DNA from: Christensenella sp. UBA4675
GTDB lineage: Bacteria; Bacillota; Clostridia; Christensenellales; Borkfalkiaceae
Assembly (NCBI GenBank): GCA_002405165.1
Contig: DHLF01000013.1
Coordinates: 530-64,529 of the forward strand
Reading direction: 5' to 3'
DNA length: 64,000 nucleotides
The translations under genes and the position numbers were made by a program. Positions 51,846-62,131 of this stretch are shown piece after piece. Each line of letters opens with the position of its first letter. Position 1 is the first letter of the stretch. Below the pieces are notes generated by a model, which made no database searches, was not told where the DNA came from, and was given only the letters and a program-made list of their open reading frames with translations.

Positions 51846-52703
51846 ATGAAAGAGAAAAACAAAGTTGCAATACTCGTTGATACGTCTTGCGACGTACCCG
51901 AAGGATTTTTAAAGGAGAACGAGATAGACGTTATACCTATGGGTTGTATCATAGGAGATGAAATTTTTACAGACAGCAGGGAGATTTCTTCTCAGGAATT
52001 ACTTAATAAAGTAAGAGATAAAGGAGTAATGCCTAAAACCAGCGCTCCTTCCGTTGTGGAGTTTGAAGAATATTTTGCAAAGCTTTTAGAAAACGCAGAC
52101 GAAGTTTTATCTTTAAGTATATCTTCCGGGGCTTCTTGTACGTATAACAATTCGCTTACGGCGTCTGAAAAATTTAACGGGAAAGTTGTTTGTATAGATA
52201 CAAAATCACTCTCCGGCGGTTTTGGTTTATTGCTTATAAAAGCTGTTAAATTGAGAGATTCGGGATACGATGCAAATCATATAAAAGCCGAAATTTTAAC
52301 TTTGCTCGATAAAGTAAATCTTTCTTTCGTAGTGGATACCATGGAGTTTTTACATAAGGGCGGAAGATGCACGTCTATGCAGTATTACGGTGCTAAAATT
52401 TTAAAAATCCACCCTGAAATCGTAATGGTTGACGGTAAATTAAAATCCAATTCAAAATACTTCGGAAATATAAATAAATGTTATATAAAATATGCGGATG
52501 ATTTAAAGAAAAAATATCCCGATTACGACAATTCCATATGCTTAGTAACGCATAGTCCTATGGAAGATAAAAACGTTCAAGTGGTAATAGATAAAGTAAA
52601 AGAGATGTTTGATTTTAAGGAAATTTACGATGTAAACGCAAGTTCTACCATAACTTGCCATTGTGGAGAAAATACTTTGGGAATTTTGTTTATATATAAG
52701 TAA
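51846..52703 (+). CDS. DegV-family fatty-acid-binding protein
   Basis: 285 aa, AGGAGA site. ILVDTSCDVPEGF start, MPKTSAPSVVEFEEYFAKLL, SISSGASCTYNNSLTA and HKGGRCTSMQ are the typical DegV landmarks. DegV proteins bind fatty acids and present them to kinases such as FakA. Followed closely by pepF. Confidence 0.9.
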   Translation: MKEKNKVAILVDTSCDVPEGFLKENEIDVIPMGCIIGDEIFTDSREISSQELLNKVRDKGVMPKTSAPSVVEFEEYFAKLLENADEVLSLSISSGASCTYNNSLTASEKFNGKVVCIDTKSLSGGFGLLLIKAVKLRDSGYDANHIKAEILTLLDKVNLSFVVDTMEFLHKGGRCTSMQYYGAKILKIHPEIVMVDGKLKSNSKYFGNINKCYIKYADDLKKKYPDYDNSICLVTHSPMEDKNVQVVIDKVKEMFDFKEIYDVNASSTITCHCGENTLGILFIYK

Positions 52704-52707
52704 AAAT

Positions 52708-54495
52708 ATGAAAAGAAGAAGTGAAATTTTAGATAAATACAAATGGAAAATTTCCGATATTTTTTCCGACGAGTCGGAATGGGAAAAATCGTTTGACAAA
52801 GTAAAAAGTCAATTAGATTTTTCGTTTTACGTCGGAAAATTAAAAGACGATAAAATCCTTTTAGAATTTTTAACTAAAAGCGAAAAAGTTGAACAATCGC
52901 TTTCACTGTTAGACGTTTACGCTATGATGAAAAAGGATGAAGATTCTTCTTGTAGCGATTCTGTTTCTCGTCAATATAAAATAGAAGCGCTTATTACGGA
53001 GTATTCTTTTAATACGGCTTTTGCTTATCCCGAAATGACGGCTTTTTCGGAAAAAAAATTAAATTCTTTAATAAATAATCAATCTTTTTCCGCATACGAT
53101 AGGTTTTTCGGTCGTATTTTAAAAAATAAACCGCATGTTTTATCGGAAGAAAGCGAGAAAATACTTGCGTTAGGCGGACAGGTATTCTCGTCTTTTAGAA
53201 ATATTTTCGATATGGCGGACAATGTTGATTTTCCTTTTCCCGAAATAAACGTTGACGGCGAAAAGGTAGTTGTAACGCACGCGGAATACGGCGCGCTACT
53301 TCAAAATCAAAATAGGGCGGTAAGGGAAAAAACATTTAAAGCTTATTATAACGGATATAAAAAACTATTAAACGTAATTTCTTCTACCTATATTTCCAGC
53401 GTAAACAAAGATGTATTTTTGGCAAAAGCAAGAAATTATACTTCGGCATTGCAAAAATCTACGTTTTCGGAAGAAGTTTCGCCTGAAATTTATCAAAAAT
53501 TATTATTTAAAGTAGACAAAGCTTTGCCCGTTTTACACGATTACGTTGCAAAAAGAAAACAAGAATTAAAATTAAACGAAATGCATATGTGGGATATGTA
53601 CGTTCCCATCGTTTCGGAAATTAGTTATCAAAAAAGTTACGAACAAGCTTTCGAAACCGTCAAAGAGGGGTTAAAGGTTTTAGGGAAAGACTATTGCACA
53701 TTACTTGATAAAGCTTATAACGAAGGTTGGATAGACGTAATGGAAAATTACGGAAAAAGAAGCGGGGCGTATAGCGTAGGCGTTTACGGAATTAAACACC
53801 CGTTTGTACTTCTTAACTATCAAGGAGTTATGCACGATACTTTTACGATAGCGCATGAGCTAGGGCATTCGATGCACACTTATTTTTCTAACGCCAATCA
53901 AACGCAAAGTAAAGCCGATTACACTATTTTCGTAGCGGAAGTGGCAAGTACCGTAAACGAAGTATTGCTTCTTAAAAGTATGTTAAGTAGCGAAAAAGAC
54001 GTAAAAATTAAAAGATATTTATTAAATTATTATCTCGAAATGATTAGGACTACGCTTTTCCGTCAAACTATGTTTGCCGAATTCGAATTTGCGGTTCACG
54101 ACATAGTGGAAAAAGGCGGGGCGTTATCCAAAGACGAATTGAGCAAAATTTATCTCGAATTAAATCAAAAATATTACGGCTCTTCTGTTGTGTCCGACGA
54201 AGAAATTTCTTTCGAATGGGCTAGAATTCCGCATTTTTACAGCGCGTTTTACGTTTACAAATATGCTACGGGTATAATCAGTGCAATAACGATAGCCGAT
54301 AAAATTTTAAGCGGAGAAAAAAATGCGGTAGAAAATTATTTTAAATTTTTATCGTCGGGTTGTTCGGACACGCCCGTAAACTTGCTAAAAATAGCAGGAG
54401 TGCATTTGGATACGGACGAACCGTACGATTTAGCAATGAAGTCTTTTAAAGACGCTTTGGACGAATTTATAAAACTTGGGGAAGAAAATGGTTAA
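52708..54495 (+). CDS. pepF: Oligoendopeptidase F-like M3 peptidase
   Basis: Start 52708 lies 4 bp after degV; a longer frame would overlap it. 595 aa. Zinc motif HELGHSMHTYF (His383, Glu384, His387) with the third ligand region FVAEVASTVNEVLL, and FARIPHFY-like EWARIPHFYSAFYVYKYATG near the end. It degrades peptides in the cytoplasm. Overlaps dnaB by 8 bp. Confidence 0.92.
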   Translation: MKRRSEILDKYKWKISDIFSDESEWEKSFDKVKSQLDFSFYVGKLKDDKILLEFLTKSEKVEQSLSLLDVYAMMKKDEDSSCSDSVSRQYKIEALITEYSFNTAFAYPEMTAFSEKKLNSLINNQSFSAYDRFFGRILKNKPHVLSEESEKILALGGQVFSSFRNIFDMADNVDFPFPEINVDGEKVVVTHAEYGALLQNQNRAVREKTFKAYYNGYKKLLNVISSTYISSVNKDVFLAKARNYTSALQKSTFSEEVSPEIYQKLLFKVDKALPVLHDYVAKRKQELKLNEMHMWDMYVPIVSEISYQKSYEQAFETVKEGLKVLGKDYCTLLDKAYNEGWIDVMENYGKRSGAYSVGVYGIKHPFVLLNYQGVMHDTFTIAHELGHSMHTYFSNANQTQSKADYTIFVAEVASTVNEVLLLKSMLSSEKDVKIKRYLLNYYLEMIRTTLFRQTMFAEFEFAVHDIVEKGGALSKDELSKIYLELNQKYYGSSVVSDEEISFEWARIPHFYSAFYVYKYATGIISAITIADKILSGEKNAVENYFKFLSSGCSDTPVNLLKIAGVHLDTDEPYDLAMKSFKDALDEFIKLGEENG

Positions 54496-55960
54496 TACGC
54501 AGGAAAATTTTCCTTACAATTTAGAAGCGGAACAAACTGTACTCGGTTGTATTTTAATAGACGCGGATTTACAATTAGATATTCTTTTAGACTTAAAGAA
54601 AGACGATTTCTTTGTTGAAACGCACAAAATTATTTTTGAAGCGATGAAAGAAATCGTAAACGACAATAAGCCGATTGATAACATCACGCTCGTCGATATT
54701 ATGGAAAAAAGGGGAACGCTAGACAAAATCGGCGGAATAAGCTACCTTACGGGGCTTATTACGGGCGTTCCGAGTTCTTCCAACTATAAATATTATCTCG
54801 ATATTGTAAAAAGGGATAGTATTTTGCGTAAGCTTATAAAAGTCGGAAGCGATATTTTACAAGACGCTAAATCAAGTAGTAACGGCTTTGCTTCTTTGGA
54901 AAAAGCCGAAAACGGAGTGTACGGAATTTCGGAAGAAAACGATAACGGCACGCTTGTAAATTTAGCGCCGAGTTATTCTCCCGTATTAGACGTGTTTGCC
55001 AAAATCGGGGAAGATAAAAATTATTTGCAAGGTTTAATGACGGGGTTCGTTAAGCTTGATGCGTTAACCAACGGATTTAAAGGCGGTCAACTTATAATTT
55101 TAGCGGCTCGTCCTGCAGTCGGTAAAACTACGCTTGCAATGAATATGGTTACGAATATTGCCGAAAAACACAATGTTTCTTGCGCCGTATTTTCTTTGGA
55201 AATGACTAAAAACGAACTTGCTCAAAGAATGTTATGTTCCAAAGGCTCGGTAAGTATGGATAGAGCTTTAAAAGGTCGTCTTACGGACGAAGACTGGACT
55301 AAACTTTACAATGCGCAAAAAAAATTAAACGATTTGAATATTTTCGTAGACGATACTGCTATGACCAGCGTTCCTAAAATTTTGTCTAAGTGTAGAAGAT
55401 TAAAGGCAAGACATAATTTGGGACTTGTGGTTATCGACCACATTCAACTTATGAAAGCCGTTAAGGAAAGCGATTCTAGGCAACAAGAAGTTTCGGAAAT
55501 TTCAAGAAGTTTAAAAATGCTTGCAAAGGAGTTGGACGTACCTGTAATTGCGTTGTCGCAGTTAAGCCGTGGTATTACGGGTAGAAAAGGCGGAAAGCCT
55601 ATGCTTTCGGATTTAAGAGAATCGGGAGCGATAGAACAAGACGCTGATATAGTTATGTTTATTCACAGACCTGATTTAATGGCGGACGAAAAGGAGCTTA
55701 TAAGCGGAAAAGTTGAAAAGAACGTAGCCGAAATTATTGTAGAAAAAAACAGGAGCGGTTCAACGGGAACGGCAAAATTGCTATTTAAAGGCGAATGGAC
55801 TAAATTTATCAATCCACCACCCGAATATTTATCCGAAAAGGACGCTCCGAAAGAATACAAAAGAGCGGAAAAGAGCGATGAAAAACCCGAATTTGATATT
55901 CCCGCGCCGGAAGAAGCTCCGCCCGAACAAGAAGACGATTTACCATTTGGTAGCTTTTAA
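54488..55960 (+). CDS. dnaB: Replicative DNA helicase DnaB
   Basis: Start 54488 (MVNTQENFPYNLEAEQTVLG) has a GGGGAAG site. 490 aa. N-terminal DnaB domain, then RecA-like motor with Walker A ARPAVGKTTLA (about 205-215), LVVIDHIQLM, and LSDLRESGAIEQDADIVMFI. An acidic Pro-rich tail ends the protein. It unwinds DNA at the fork and is the target of the loader at 46777-47682. Confidence 0.95.
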   Translation: MVNTQENFPYNLEAEQTVLGCILIDADLQLDILLDLKKDDFFVETHKIIFEAMKEIVNDNKPIDNITLVDIMEKRGTLDKIGGISYLTGLITGVPSSSNYKYYLDIVKRDSILRKLIKVGSDILQDAKSSSNGFASLEKAENGVYGISEENDNGTLVNLAPSYSPVLDVFAKIGEDKNYLQGLMTGFVKLDALTNGFKGGQLIILAARPAVGKTTLAMNMVTNIAEKHNVSCAVFSLEMTKNELAQRMLCSKGSVSMDRALKGRLTDEDWTKLYNAQKKLNDLNIFVDDTAMTSVPKILSKCRRLKARHNLGLVVIDHIQLMKAVKESDSRQQEVSEISRSLKMLAKELDVPVIALSQLSRGITGRKGGKPMLSDLRESGAIEQDADIVMFIHRPDLMADEKELISGKVEKNVAEIIVEKNRSGSTGTAKLLFKGEWTKFINPPPEYLSEKDAPKEYKRAEKSDEKPEFDIPAPEEAPPEQEDDLPFGSF

Positions 55961-55964
55961 GTTT

Positions 55965-55990
55965 AAAACGGCTCGTTCGAGCCGTTTTTT
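55965..55990 (+). terminator. dnaB terminator
   Basis: AAAACGGCTCG-tt-CGAGCCGTTTT followed by T residues. Confidence 0.85.
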
Positions 55991-56336
55991 AATGAAAAAA
56001 AATTAAAATAAACGATTTTATAAAAAATTTTATTATAAGTTTAAAATTTTTACTATAAAGAAAAGCGTTGTCAATAAAAAAATTTTGCGGTGAATAAAAA
56101 GACAGTATTATATATAGTTAAAGTCTTTTACGAAAAAAATACGTTAAAGATTAAAGTTTTATGGTAAAAAGTTTTTATAATGTGATTTAAAATATTCATA
56201 TAAAAATTTTTTTAATTGCGTTTAAATTTTATACTGCAAAGTTTAAATGTTTTACGATAAACAAAAAAATATATTTTTCGACATATATGAAAAAAATTTT
56301 AAATAAATTCGTTTAACGAAGTAAAAAGGTATACTT
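55991..56336. other. AT-rich intergenic stretch
   Basis: 346 bases without plausible gene, strong promoter or long hairpin. The next gene's ribosome site (AAAGG) is at its end. Confidence 0.5.
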
Positions 56337-57341
56337 ATGCAAACTAAAATAAAAAATATAGACGAAAATAGTTTAAAAGAAGCAAAAGAATTATTATTAA
56401 ACGACGAATTAGTCGTTTTTCCAACCGAAACGGTTTACGGTTTAGGCGGGAACGCATATTCCGATAAATCAATAAAAAAAATATACGAAACAAAGGGTAG
56501 ACCGTCCAACAATCCGCTAATAGTTCACGTACATAAAGATTATAATTTAGACGAACTTGTTTATAGGGATTACGATTACTGTTATCGCTTAGCGGAAAAA
56601 TTTTTACCGGGACCACTTACAATGGTTTATAGGAGTAAAAATAATTTAAGTCCTTTAATTTGTACTTTAAATACGCTTGCGGTAAGAATTCCGTCGCATA
56701 CGGAGTGTCAAAAGTTTTTAAAATACGTAAATTTACCTATACCTGCGCCTAGCGCAAATATTTCAAAACACGTCAGCCCCGTTTCTAGCCAACATTGTTT
56801 GGACGATTTAAACGGAAAGGTAAATTTAATTTTAGAAGGCGGAGAATGCGTAGGCGGTATAGAAAGTACGGTTTTAGACGTAACTAAAAGAGTCCCCGTT
56901 ATTTTAAGAAGGGGACTTATCACAAAAGAAATGATAGAAACCGTTACGGGGAAGTGCGAATACGCAACTTTCGTTAAAGGCGAACCCGTAAGCTCTCCGG
57001 GGGTAATGTACGCGCATTATATGCCGAATTGTAAAACCGCTTACTTTAAATTAGACGAATTAGAAAACTTAAAAGAGTATTATTTGTCTATCATAAAACA
57101 AGGTAAAAAACCTTATATTATGTGCGATTTTGATATAATTTCTGTTTTAGGTAATTTTTATAATTATTTAGATTTAGGTAAAAATTCTTACGAAAGCGCA
57201 GGACTTTTGTATAAAAGACTAAGGCAAGCCGAAAAGGTTGCCGACGTTTTAATAGGGGTGGAATTAAGCTATAAAGACGAAGTCGGACAAAGTGTAATGA
57301 ATAGACTTTTAAAATCTTTCGGAAAAGGTTTATACACTTAG
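56337..57341 (+). CDS. L-threonylcarbamoyladenylate synthase (Sua5 type)
   Basis: 334 aa. YrdC domain with VVFPTETVYGLGGNAY near residue 28, KGRPSNNPLIVHV, PGPLTMVYR, PAPSANISKHVSP and GGIESTVLDV. The C-terminal Sua5 domain (SSPGVMYAHYMPNCKTAY onwards) follows, so this is the two-domain Sua5 rather than TsaC. It makes the TC-AMP intermediate of tRNA t6A. Confidence 0.92.
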   Translation: MQTKIKNIDENSLKEAKELLLNDELVVFPTETVYGLGGNAYSDKSIKKIYETKGRPSNNPLIVHVHKDYNLDELVYRDYDYCYRLAEKFLPGPLTMVYRSKNNLSPLICTLNTLAVRIPSHTECQKFLKYVNLPIPAPSANISKHVSPVSSQHCLDDLNGKVNLILEGGECVGGIESTVLDVTKRVPVILRRGLITKEMIETVTGKCEYATFVKGEPVSSPGVMYAHYMPNCKTAYFKLDELENLKEYYLSIIKQGKKPYIMCDFDIISVLGNFYNYLDLGKNSYESAGLLYKRLRQAEKVADVLIGVELSYKDEVGQSVMNRLLKSFGKGLYT

Positions 57342-57492
57342 ATTTTAAAAAACGATAAAAAGCACGTACGATTAAATTAAAAAATCGCCGTATAATTAAA
57401 CTTGTTTTAACGTTTAATTAACCCGAATTTAAAAAGTTAAGAAATTATCGATAAAAATAAAAATTTATAGAGGTAAGATTTTTATTTACGTA

Positions 57493-57521
57493 TTGACTTT
57501 TAACGCTTTTTCTTATACAAT
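57493..57521 (+). promoter_or_regulatory. rpiB promoter
   Basis: TTGACT (57493-57498), 17-bp spacer, TACAAT (57516-57521), 20 bp before the start. Confidence 0.7.
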
Positions 57522-57541
57522 GTATATAAAAGGAGATTAAA

Positions 57542-57988
57542 ATGATTGCAATAGGATGCGACCACGCAGGATTTAACGTAAAACAAAAAATAATGGAACA
57601 TTTAACCGAAAAAGGTTATGAATATAAAGACTACGGAACCTATGATTTAAGTTCTTGCGATTATCCCGATTACGCTTTAAAAGTAGCTAATGCTGTTGCT
57701 AAACACGAATGTGAAAAGGGAATAATAGTTTGCGGAACGGGAATAGGCGTTTCAATAGTTGCAAACAAGGTTAAAGGGATAAGATGCGCGCATTGTACCG
57801 ATACTTTTTCGGCAAAGGCGTGTAGAGAACATAACGACGCAAACATAATAACGTTTGGGGACAGAATAAGCGGAATCGGCGTTATTTTAGATTGCGTAGA
57901 TTTATTTTTAACTACCGACTTTGCGGGCGGAAGGCACAGTAAAAGGGTAGATAAAATCAAACAAATAGAAGATGAAAATTTTAAATAG
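57542..57988 (+). CDS. rpiB: Ribose-5-phosphate isomerase B
   Basis: 148 aa, AAGGAG site. IGCDHAGFNVKQKI start, KGIIVCGTGIGVSIVANK with the active Cys, CTDTFSAKACREHNDANI and GDRISG. Interconverts ribose-5-P and ribulose-5-P in the pentose phosphate pathway. Length is normal for the family. Confidence 0.93.
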   Translation: MIAIGCDHAGFNVKQKIMEHLTEKGYEYKDYGTYDLSSCDYPDYALKVANAVAKHECEKGIIVCGTGIGVSIVANKVKGIRCAHCTDTFSAKACREHNDANIITFGDRISGIGVILDCVDLFLTTDFAGGRHSKRVDKIKQIEDENFK

Positions 57989-58211
57989 TTTTTAAAGAAT
58001 ATTTTAAAATTTTTATTAACGATTAACATTTAGTTTTTTTTATAGATTTTTAAAAATCGAAAATTTTAATAAAAGAGTTTTTTTATTTGTATAAAACCGA
58101 AGCTTAAATTTTAAAAAACGCAAAAATTTCGGTTAAAAAATAAAAGGCGTAAAACGCCTAATATAAATGCGAAAATTTTAACAAGCAAAATAACGTAAAA
58201 CGGAGAAGAAA

Positions 58212-59075
58212 ATGGCGCAAGTAACAAAGGCGGTAATACCAGTTGCGGGATTCGGAACGAGATTTTTACCTTTCACAAAAGCTGTACCAAAGGCTATGTT
58301 GCCCGTTGTAAACAGACCCGCTGTCGAAATAATTATAGACGAAGCTTATATGAGCGGTATTAAAGAAATAGCTTTAATAGTCGGTCAAAACAAAGAAGTA
58401 TTGCAAGCTCATTTCGGCGACAACGAAGTTTTAAATAACGCTCTTTTAAAAGGCGGAAAAACCGATTTTTATCAAGCGGTAAACAAATATAAAGATTTAA
58501 AAATCACGTTTATAGAACAAGTCGAACAAAAGGGTACGGCGCACGCTATAAATTTAGCGAAAGACTTTGTAGACGGACAACCTTTTGCTGTGATGTTCGG
58601 GGACGATTTAATGTACAATAAAGTACCCGTAATAAAACAGCTAATAGACGCTTATAACCAAAAGCAAGCTACAATTATAGGTTGTAAAAGAGTTCCGTTC
58701 GATCAAGTAAGCAAATATGCTACTGTCGAATACGAAAGCGAAGAAAACAACTTATACAAAATATCCAAAATAATAGAAAAACCCAAAAAAGAAGAAATAA
58801 AAAGCAATTTATCCCCACTTGGAAGATACGTTTGCTCAAACGAAATTTTTGAGATAATTAAAAATTTAAAACCCGGTAAAAACGGCGAATATCAATTTAC
58901 CGACGCTTTGGACGTAATATCGCGCGAAAAAGGCGGATACGCTTTGGAGTTTGAAGGAATAAGGTACGATATGGGGGATAGGCTCGGTTTTTTAAAAGCC
59001 AACGTAGAATTTGCGTTAAGGGACGAAAATTTAAAGGACGAGTTTAATAAATATTTAAAAGAAATTTTAAAATAA
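58212..59075 (+). CDS. galU: UTP-glucose-1-phosphate uridylyltransferase
   Basis: 287 aa, GGAGAAG site. Nucleotide-binding start VIPVAGFGTRFLPFTKAVPK, EQVEQKGTAHAI, VMFGDDLMYN, KYATVEYE and the final YDMGDRLGFLKANVEFAL are GalU hallmarks. It produces UDP-glucose for wall and glycolipid synthesis. Confidence 0.93.
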   Translation: MAQVTKAVIPVAGFGTRFLPFTKAVPKAMLPVVNRPAVEIIIDEAYMSGIKEIALIVGQNKEVLQAHFGDNEVLNNALLKGGKTDFYQAVNKYKDLKITFIEQVEQKGTAHAINLAKDFVDGQPFAVMFGDDLMYNKVPVIKQLIDAYNQKQATIIGCKRVPFDQVSKYATVEYESEENNLYKISKIIEKPKKEEIKSNLSPLGRYVCSNEIFEIIKNLKPGKNGEYQFTDALDVISREKGGYALEFEGIRYDMGDRLGFLKANVEFALRDENLKDEFNKYLKEILK

Positions 59076-59179
59076 AAAGCGTTTATAAGCGCGAGATTAA
59101 AATGTAAAAGCAATTAAAATTTTAGAATATATAACGAATTTTTAAAGTTTTATTAGATTTGCGGTAACGGTAAAAAAGT

Positions 59180-61573
59180 ATGTCGGATAAAATAACTAGC
59201 GAAATAACGGAAATAATAAAGGAAGCGCAAAACGTCGGATTAAAAAACGGCGTGCATTATATCGGTACGGAAGAAATAGTATACGGTATGCTTGCGGTGT
59301 CCGATAATTTTGCTAAAAAAATTCTTAACGATTACGGTTTGGACGAACGAAATTATTATCCGTATTTGCAAAAAACATTTAGAAAAAAAGACAATATGAA
59401 CGGTTTTACGCCTACGGCAAGGTCTATAAACAACTTGGCGGTGGCGATAGCTAAAAAGCAAACCGAAAACTATTTTGTAAGTAGCGAACATTTATTGCTT
59501 GCAATTTTAAAAACGCAAGATTGTTTAGCTATGCAAATTTTCCGAAATATGCGTTTAGACGTAGACTCAATGGAGAAAGGTTTAGAAAAAAGGCTTTCTT
59601 TAATGAATAAACCGTCTACCGAAAATTATAAAGCTCAAACGAATTTAGTTACCGGATATTCCGCGCCTGATTTATCCGAAATAGAAAGTTTAGGCGAAGA
59701 TTTAACGTTAAAAGCGTACGAAGGAAATCTTGAAAAAGTTATCGGAAGGGATAACGAAATAAACGAAATTATAAGGGCGCTTGCAAGAAAAACCAAAAAC
59801 AGTCCCGTTTTAATAGGTGAGCCGGGCGTTGGTAAAAGCGCGATTGTGGAAGGGCTTGCGCAAGAAATAGTTGCAGGCAGAGTACCCGATACTCTTATGA
59901 ATAAAACCATTTTTTCGTTTAACTTATCTTCCGTAATTTCGGGTACGAAATATAGGGGAGAGTTTGAAGAAAAATTTAAAAAAGCCATAGATATATTCCA
60001 ACAAAACGACGTAATAGTTTTTATTGACGAAATACATAATTTAATGGGTGCAGGTAAAACTGAAGGAAGTATAGATGCTTCCGAAATGTTAAAACCTATG
60101 CTTGCTCGCGGGGAATTAAGGCTTATAGGAGCTACGACTTACGACGAATACGCAAAATTCATCGAGCCCGACGAAGCTATGAAAAGGCGTTTTCAACCCA
60201 TTTACGTTAAAGCTCCCACGCAGGACGACGCGATAAAAATAATTATAGGAATAAAAGATAAATTCGAAGCTTTTCATAGGGTTGAAATTAAAGACGAAGC
60301 GGTTGTAGAAGCCGTAACCTTATCCGAAAGGTATTTCAGTGATAGACAGTTGCCCGATAAAGCAATAGATTTAATAGACGAGTGCGCGGCTCAATCTAAA
60401 CTTCAATCGAGAGCGCCCGAAAAACAAATGCTTTCCTTAAGGGAAAAAATGAGTAAGCTTGACGTAGATTTAGAACACGCTTATAAAATTTCGGACGAAA
60501 AAAGGTTTAATAAATTAAAATCGGAAAGAATTTCGCTCGAAAACGAGATGAAAGCGTTAAACGAAAAGAGAATAGCTATAAATTCGGGTAAAAGACCGTA
60601 TATAGACGCGCAAGACGTAGCTAAACTCGTCAGCGAAAAAACGGGAATTCCCGTTGCAAGACTTACCAAAGAAGAGTCGGAGAGGCTACTGTCTTTGGAA
60701 AAGGAACTTCATAATAGAATAATCGGGCAAGAAGAAGCGGTAAGAGCCGTTTCGCAAGTATTAAAAAGGGCAAGACTAGGGTTAAACGACGGAGATAAAC
60801 CGCTCGGTTCGTTTATATTCGTAGGTTCTACGGGAGTAGGAAAAACCGAACTGTCAAAAGCCCTTGCCGAAATTATGTTCGGTGACGAAAAACTTATGAT
60901 AAGAATCGATATGGGCGAATATTCGTCGAGAGAAGACGTTACAAAGCTCATAGGTTCGGCACCCGGTTACGTCGGTTCGGATGAAGAAGGGTATTTAACT
61001 CAGCGCGTAAGAAGAGAGCCTTATTCGGTTGTTTTGTTCGACGAAATAGAAAAAGCTCATCCCGACGTGTTCAACGTATTATTGCAGGTTTTGGACGAAG
61101 GCAGGCTCACCGATAACAAGGGAAGAACGGTAGATTTTAAAAACACGATAATTATTATGACTTCTAATTTGGGAATCAAAGCGGAAGTGTTATCTAGGGA
61201 AGAAGAAGATATAAATATATCTAGAGCGTTAAGGACAACCTTTAAACCCGAGTTTTTAAACAGGGTGGAAGAAATAGTTCATTTTAGGCGTTTATCAAGG
61301 GAAGAATGTTCTCTGATAGTTGTGAAATTTCTTTCAAAATTGCAAAAAAATCTTGCAAAAAAAGGGATAGACGCAATATTTGACAAGTCTTGCGTAATCG
61401 AAGTTTTAAATATGGGTTACAGCGAAGAGTACGGTGCAAGACCGTTAAAAAAGGTAATCGACAAGGAAATAGTAAATATGCTTGCCGACAGGCTTTTAAA
61501 CGGCGATATCAAATACGGAGATAAAATTTGTTTGTTCGCAAGTTTCGGACAAATAGATTTTTCAATCTTATAA
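59180..61573 (+). CDS. clpC: ClpC-type AAA+ unfoldase
   Basis: 797 aa. N-terminal Clp repeats (to about 145), first AAA+ domain with GEPGVGKSAIVEG (about 213), the ALKPMLARGE-like MLKPMLARGELRLIGATT, a middle coiled coil with KLDVDLEHAYKISDEKR, and second AAA+ domain with GSTGVGKTELSKAL (about 551) and TSNLG. It feeds proteins to ClpP. The usual ctsR-mcsA-mcsB genes are not upstream; galU is. Confidence 0.92.
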   Translation: MSDKITSEITEIIKEAQNVGLKNGVHYIGTEEIVYGMLAVSDNFAKKILNDYGLDERNYYPYLQKTFRKKDNMNGFTPTARSINNLAVAIAKKQTENYFVSSEHLLLAILKTQDCLAMQIFRNMRLDVDSMEKGLEKRLSLMNKPSTENYKAQTNLVTGYSAPDLSEIESLGEDLTLKAYEGNLEKVIGRDNEINEIIRALARKTKNSPVLIGEPGVGKSAIVEGLAQEIVAGRVPDTLMNKTIFSFNLSSVISGTKYRGEFEEKFKKAIDIFQQNDVIVFIDEIHNLMGAGKTEGSIDASEMLKPMLARGELRLIGATTYDEYAKFIEPDEAMKRRFQPIYVKAPTQDDAIKIIIGIKDKFEAFHRVEIKDEAVVEAVTLSERYFSDRQLPDKAIDLIDECAAQSKLQSRAPEKQMLSLREKMSKLDVDLEHAYKISDEKRFNKLKSERISLENEMKALNEKRIAINSGKRPYIDAQDVAKLVSEKTGIPVARLTKEESERLLSLEKELHNRIIGQEEAVRAVSQVLKRARLGLNDGDKPLGSFIFVGSTGVGKTELSKALAEIMFGDEKLMIRIDMGEYSSREDVTKLIGSAPGYVGSDEEGYLTQRVRREPYSVVLFDEIEKAHPDVFNVLLQVLDEGRLTDNKGRTVDFKNTIIIMTSNLGIKAEVLSREEEDINISRALRTTFKPEFLNRVEEIVHFRRLSREECSLIVVKFLSKLQKNLAKKGIDAIFDKSCVIEVLNMGYSEEYGARPLKKVIDKEIVNMLADRLLNGDIKYGDKICLFASFGQIDFSIL

Positions 61574-61603
61574 ACGACATTTTATTTTAACGGAGGATTT
61601 ATT

Positions 61604-62128
61604 ATGCAAATTGAAATGGTTACAAAAAACTACGTGGTAAACGAAAAATTAAGAGACGTTATTGAAAAAAAAGTTTCTAAACTCGATAAATATTTTGACG
61701 ACGATACAAAATGCAAGATTTATCTAAAAAAAGAAGGATTGTCTTCTAAAATGGAATTAAGTCTTGATTATAAAGGTAACTTCATCAGGGCGCAAGCTTA
61801 CGGAGATAATTTCTACAACACCATAGACGAAGTTTTACCTAAAATAGAAGGGCAACTCCGCAAACACAGAACTAAATTAGAAAAGAAATTAAAGAAAAAC
61901 GCGTTTATCGAACCTACTCCTTTATTCGACATTCCGGACGTTCCCGATATTAGAATAGCAAAAGTTAAAACGTTTAAGCTCGACCCCATGACTATTGACG
62001 AAGCTATTACGGAATTCGAACTTATGGGACATACGTTCTTCGTATTTTTAGATTCCGAAACGGGTAAAGTAAAAGTTCTTTATTTAAGAGACGATAAAAA
62101 CTTAGGTTTGTTGGATTTAGAGTACTAA
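61604..62128 (+). CDS. hpf: Long-form ribosome hibernation factor HPF
   Basis: 174 aa with a strong GGAGG site. N-terminal S30AE domain (MQIEMVTKNYVVNEKLRDVI to KHRTKLEKKLKK) and C-terminal dimerisation domain (RIAKVKTFKLDPMTIDEAIT, MGHTFFVFLDSETGKVKVLY then LRDDKNLGLLDLE). It pairs 70S ribosomes into 100S particles in stationary phase. Confidence 0.93.
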   Translation: MQIEMVTKNYVVNEKLRDVIEKKVSKLDKYFDDDTKCKIYLKKEGLSSKMELSLDYKGNFIRAQAYGDNFYNTIDEVLPKIEGQLRKHRTKLEKKLKKNAFIEPTPLFDIPDVPDIRIAKVKTFKLDPMTIDEAITEFELMGHTFFVFLDSETGKVKVLYLRDDKNLGLLDLEY

Positions 62129-62131
62129 AAT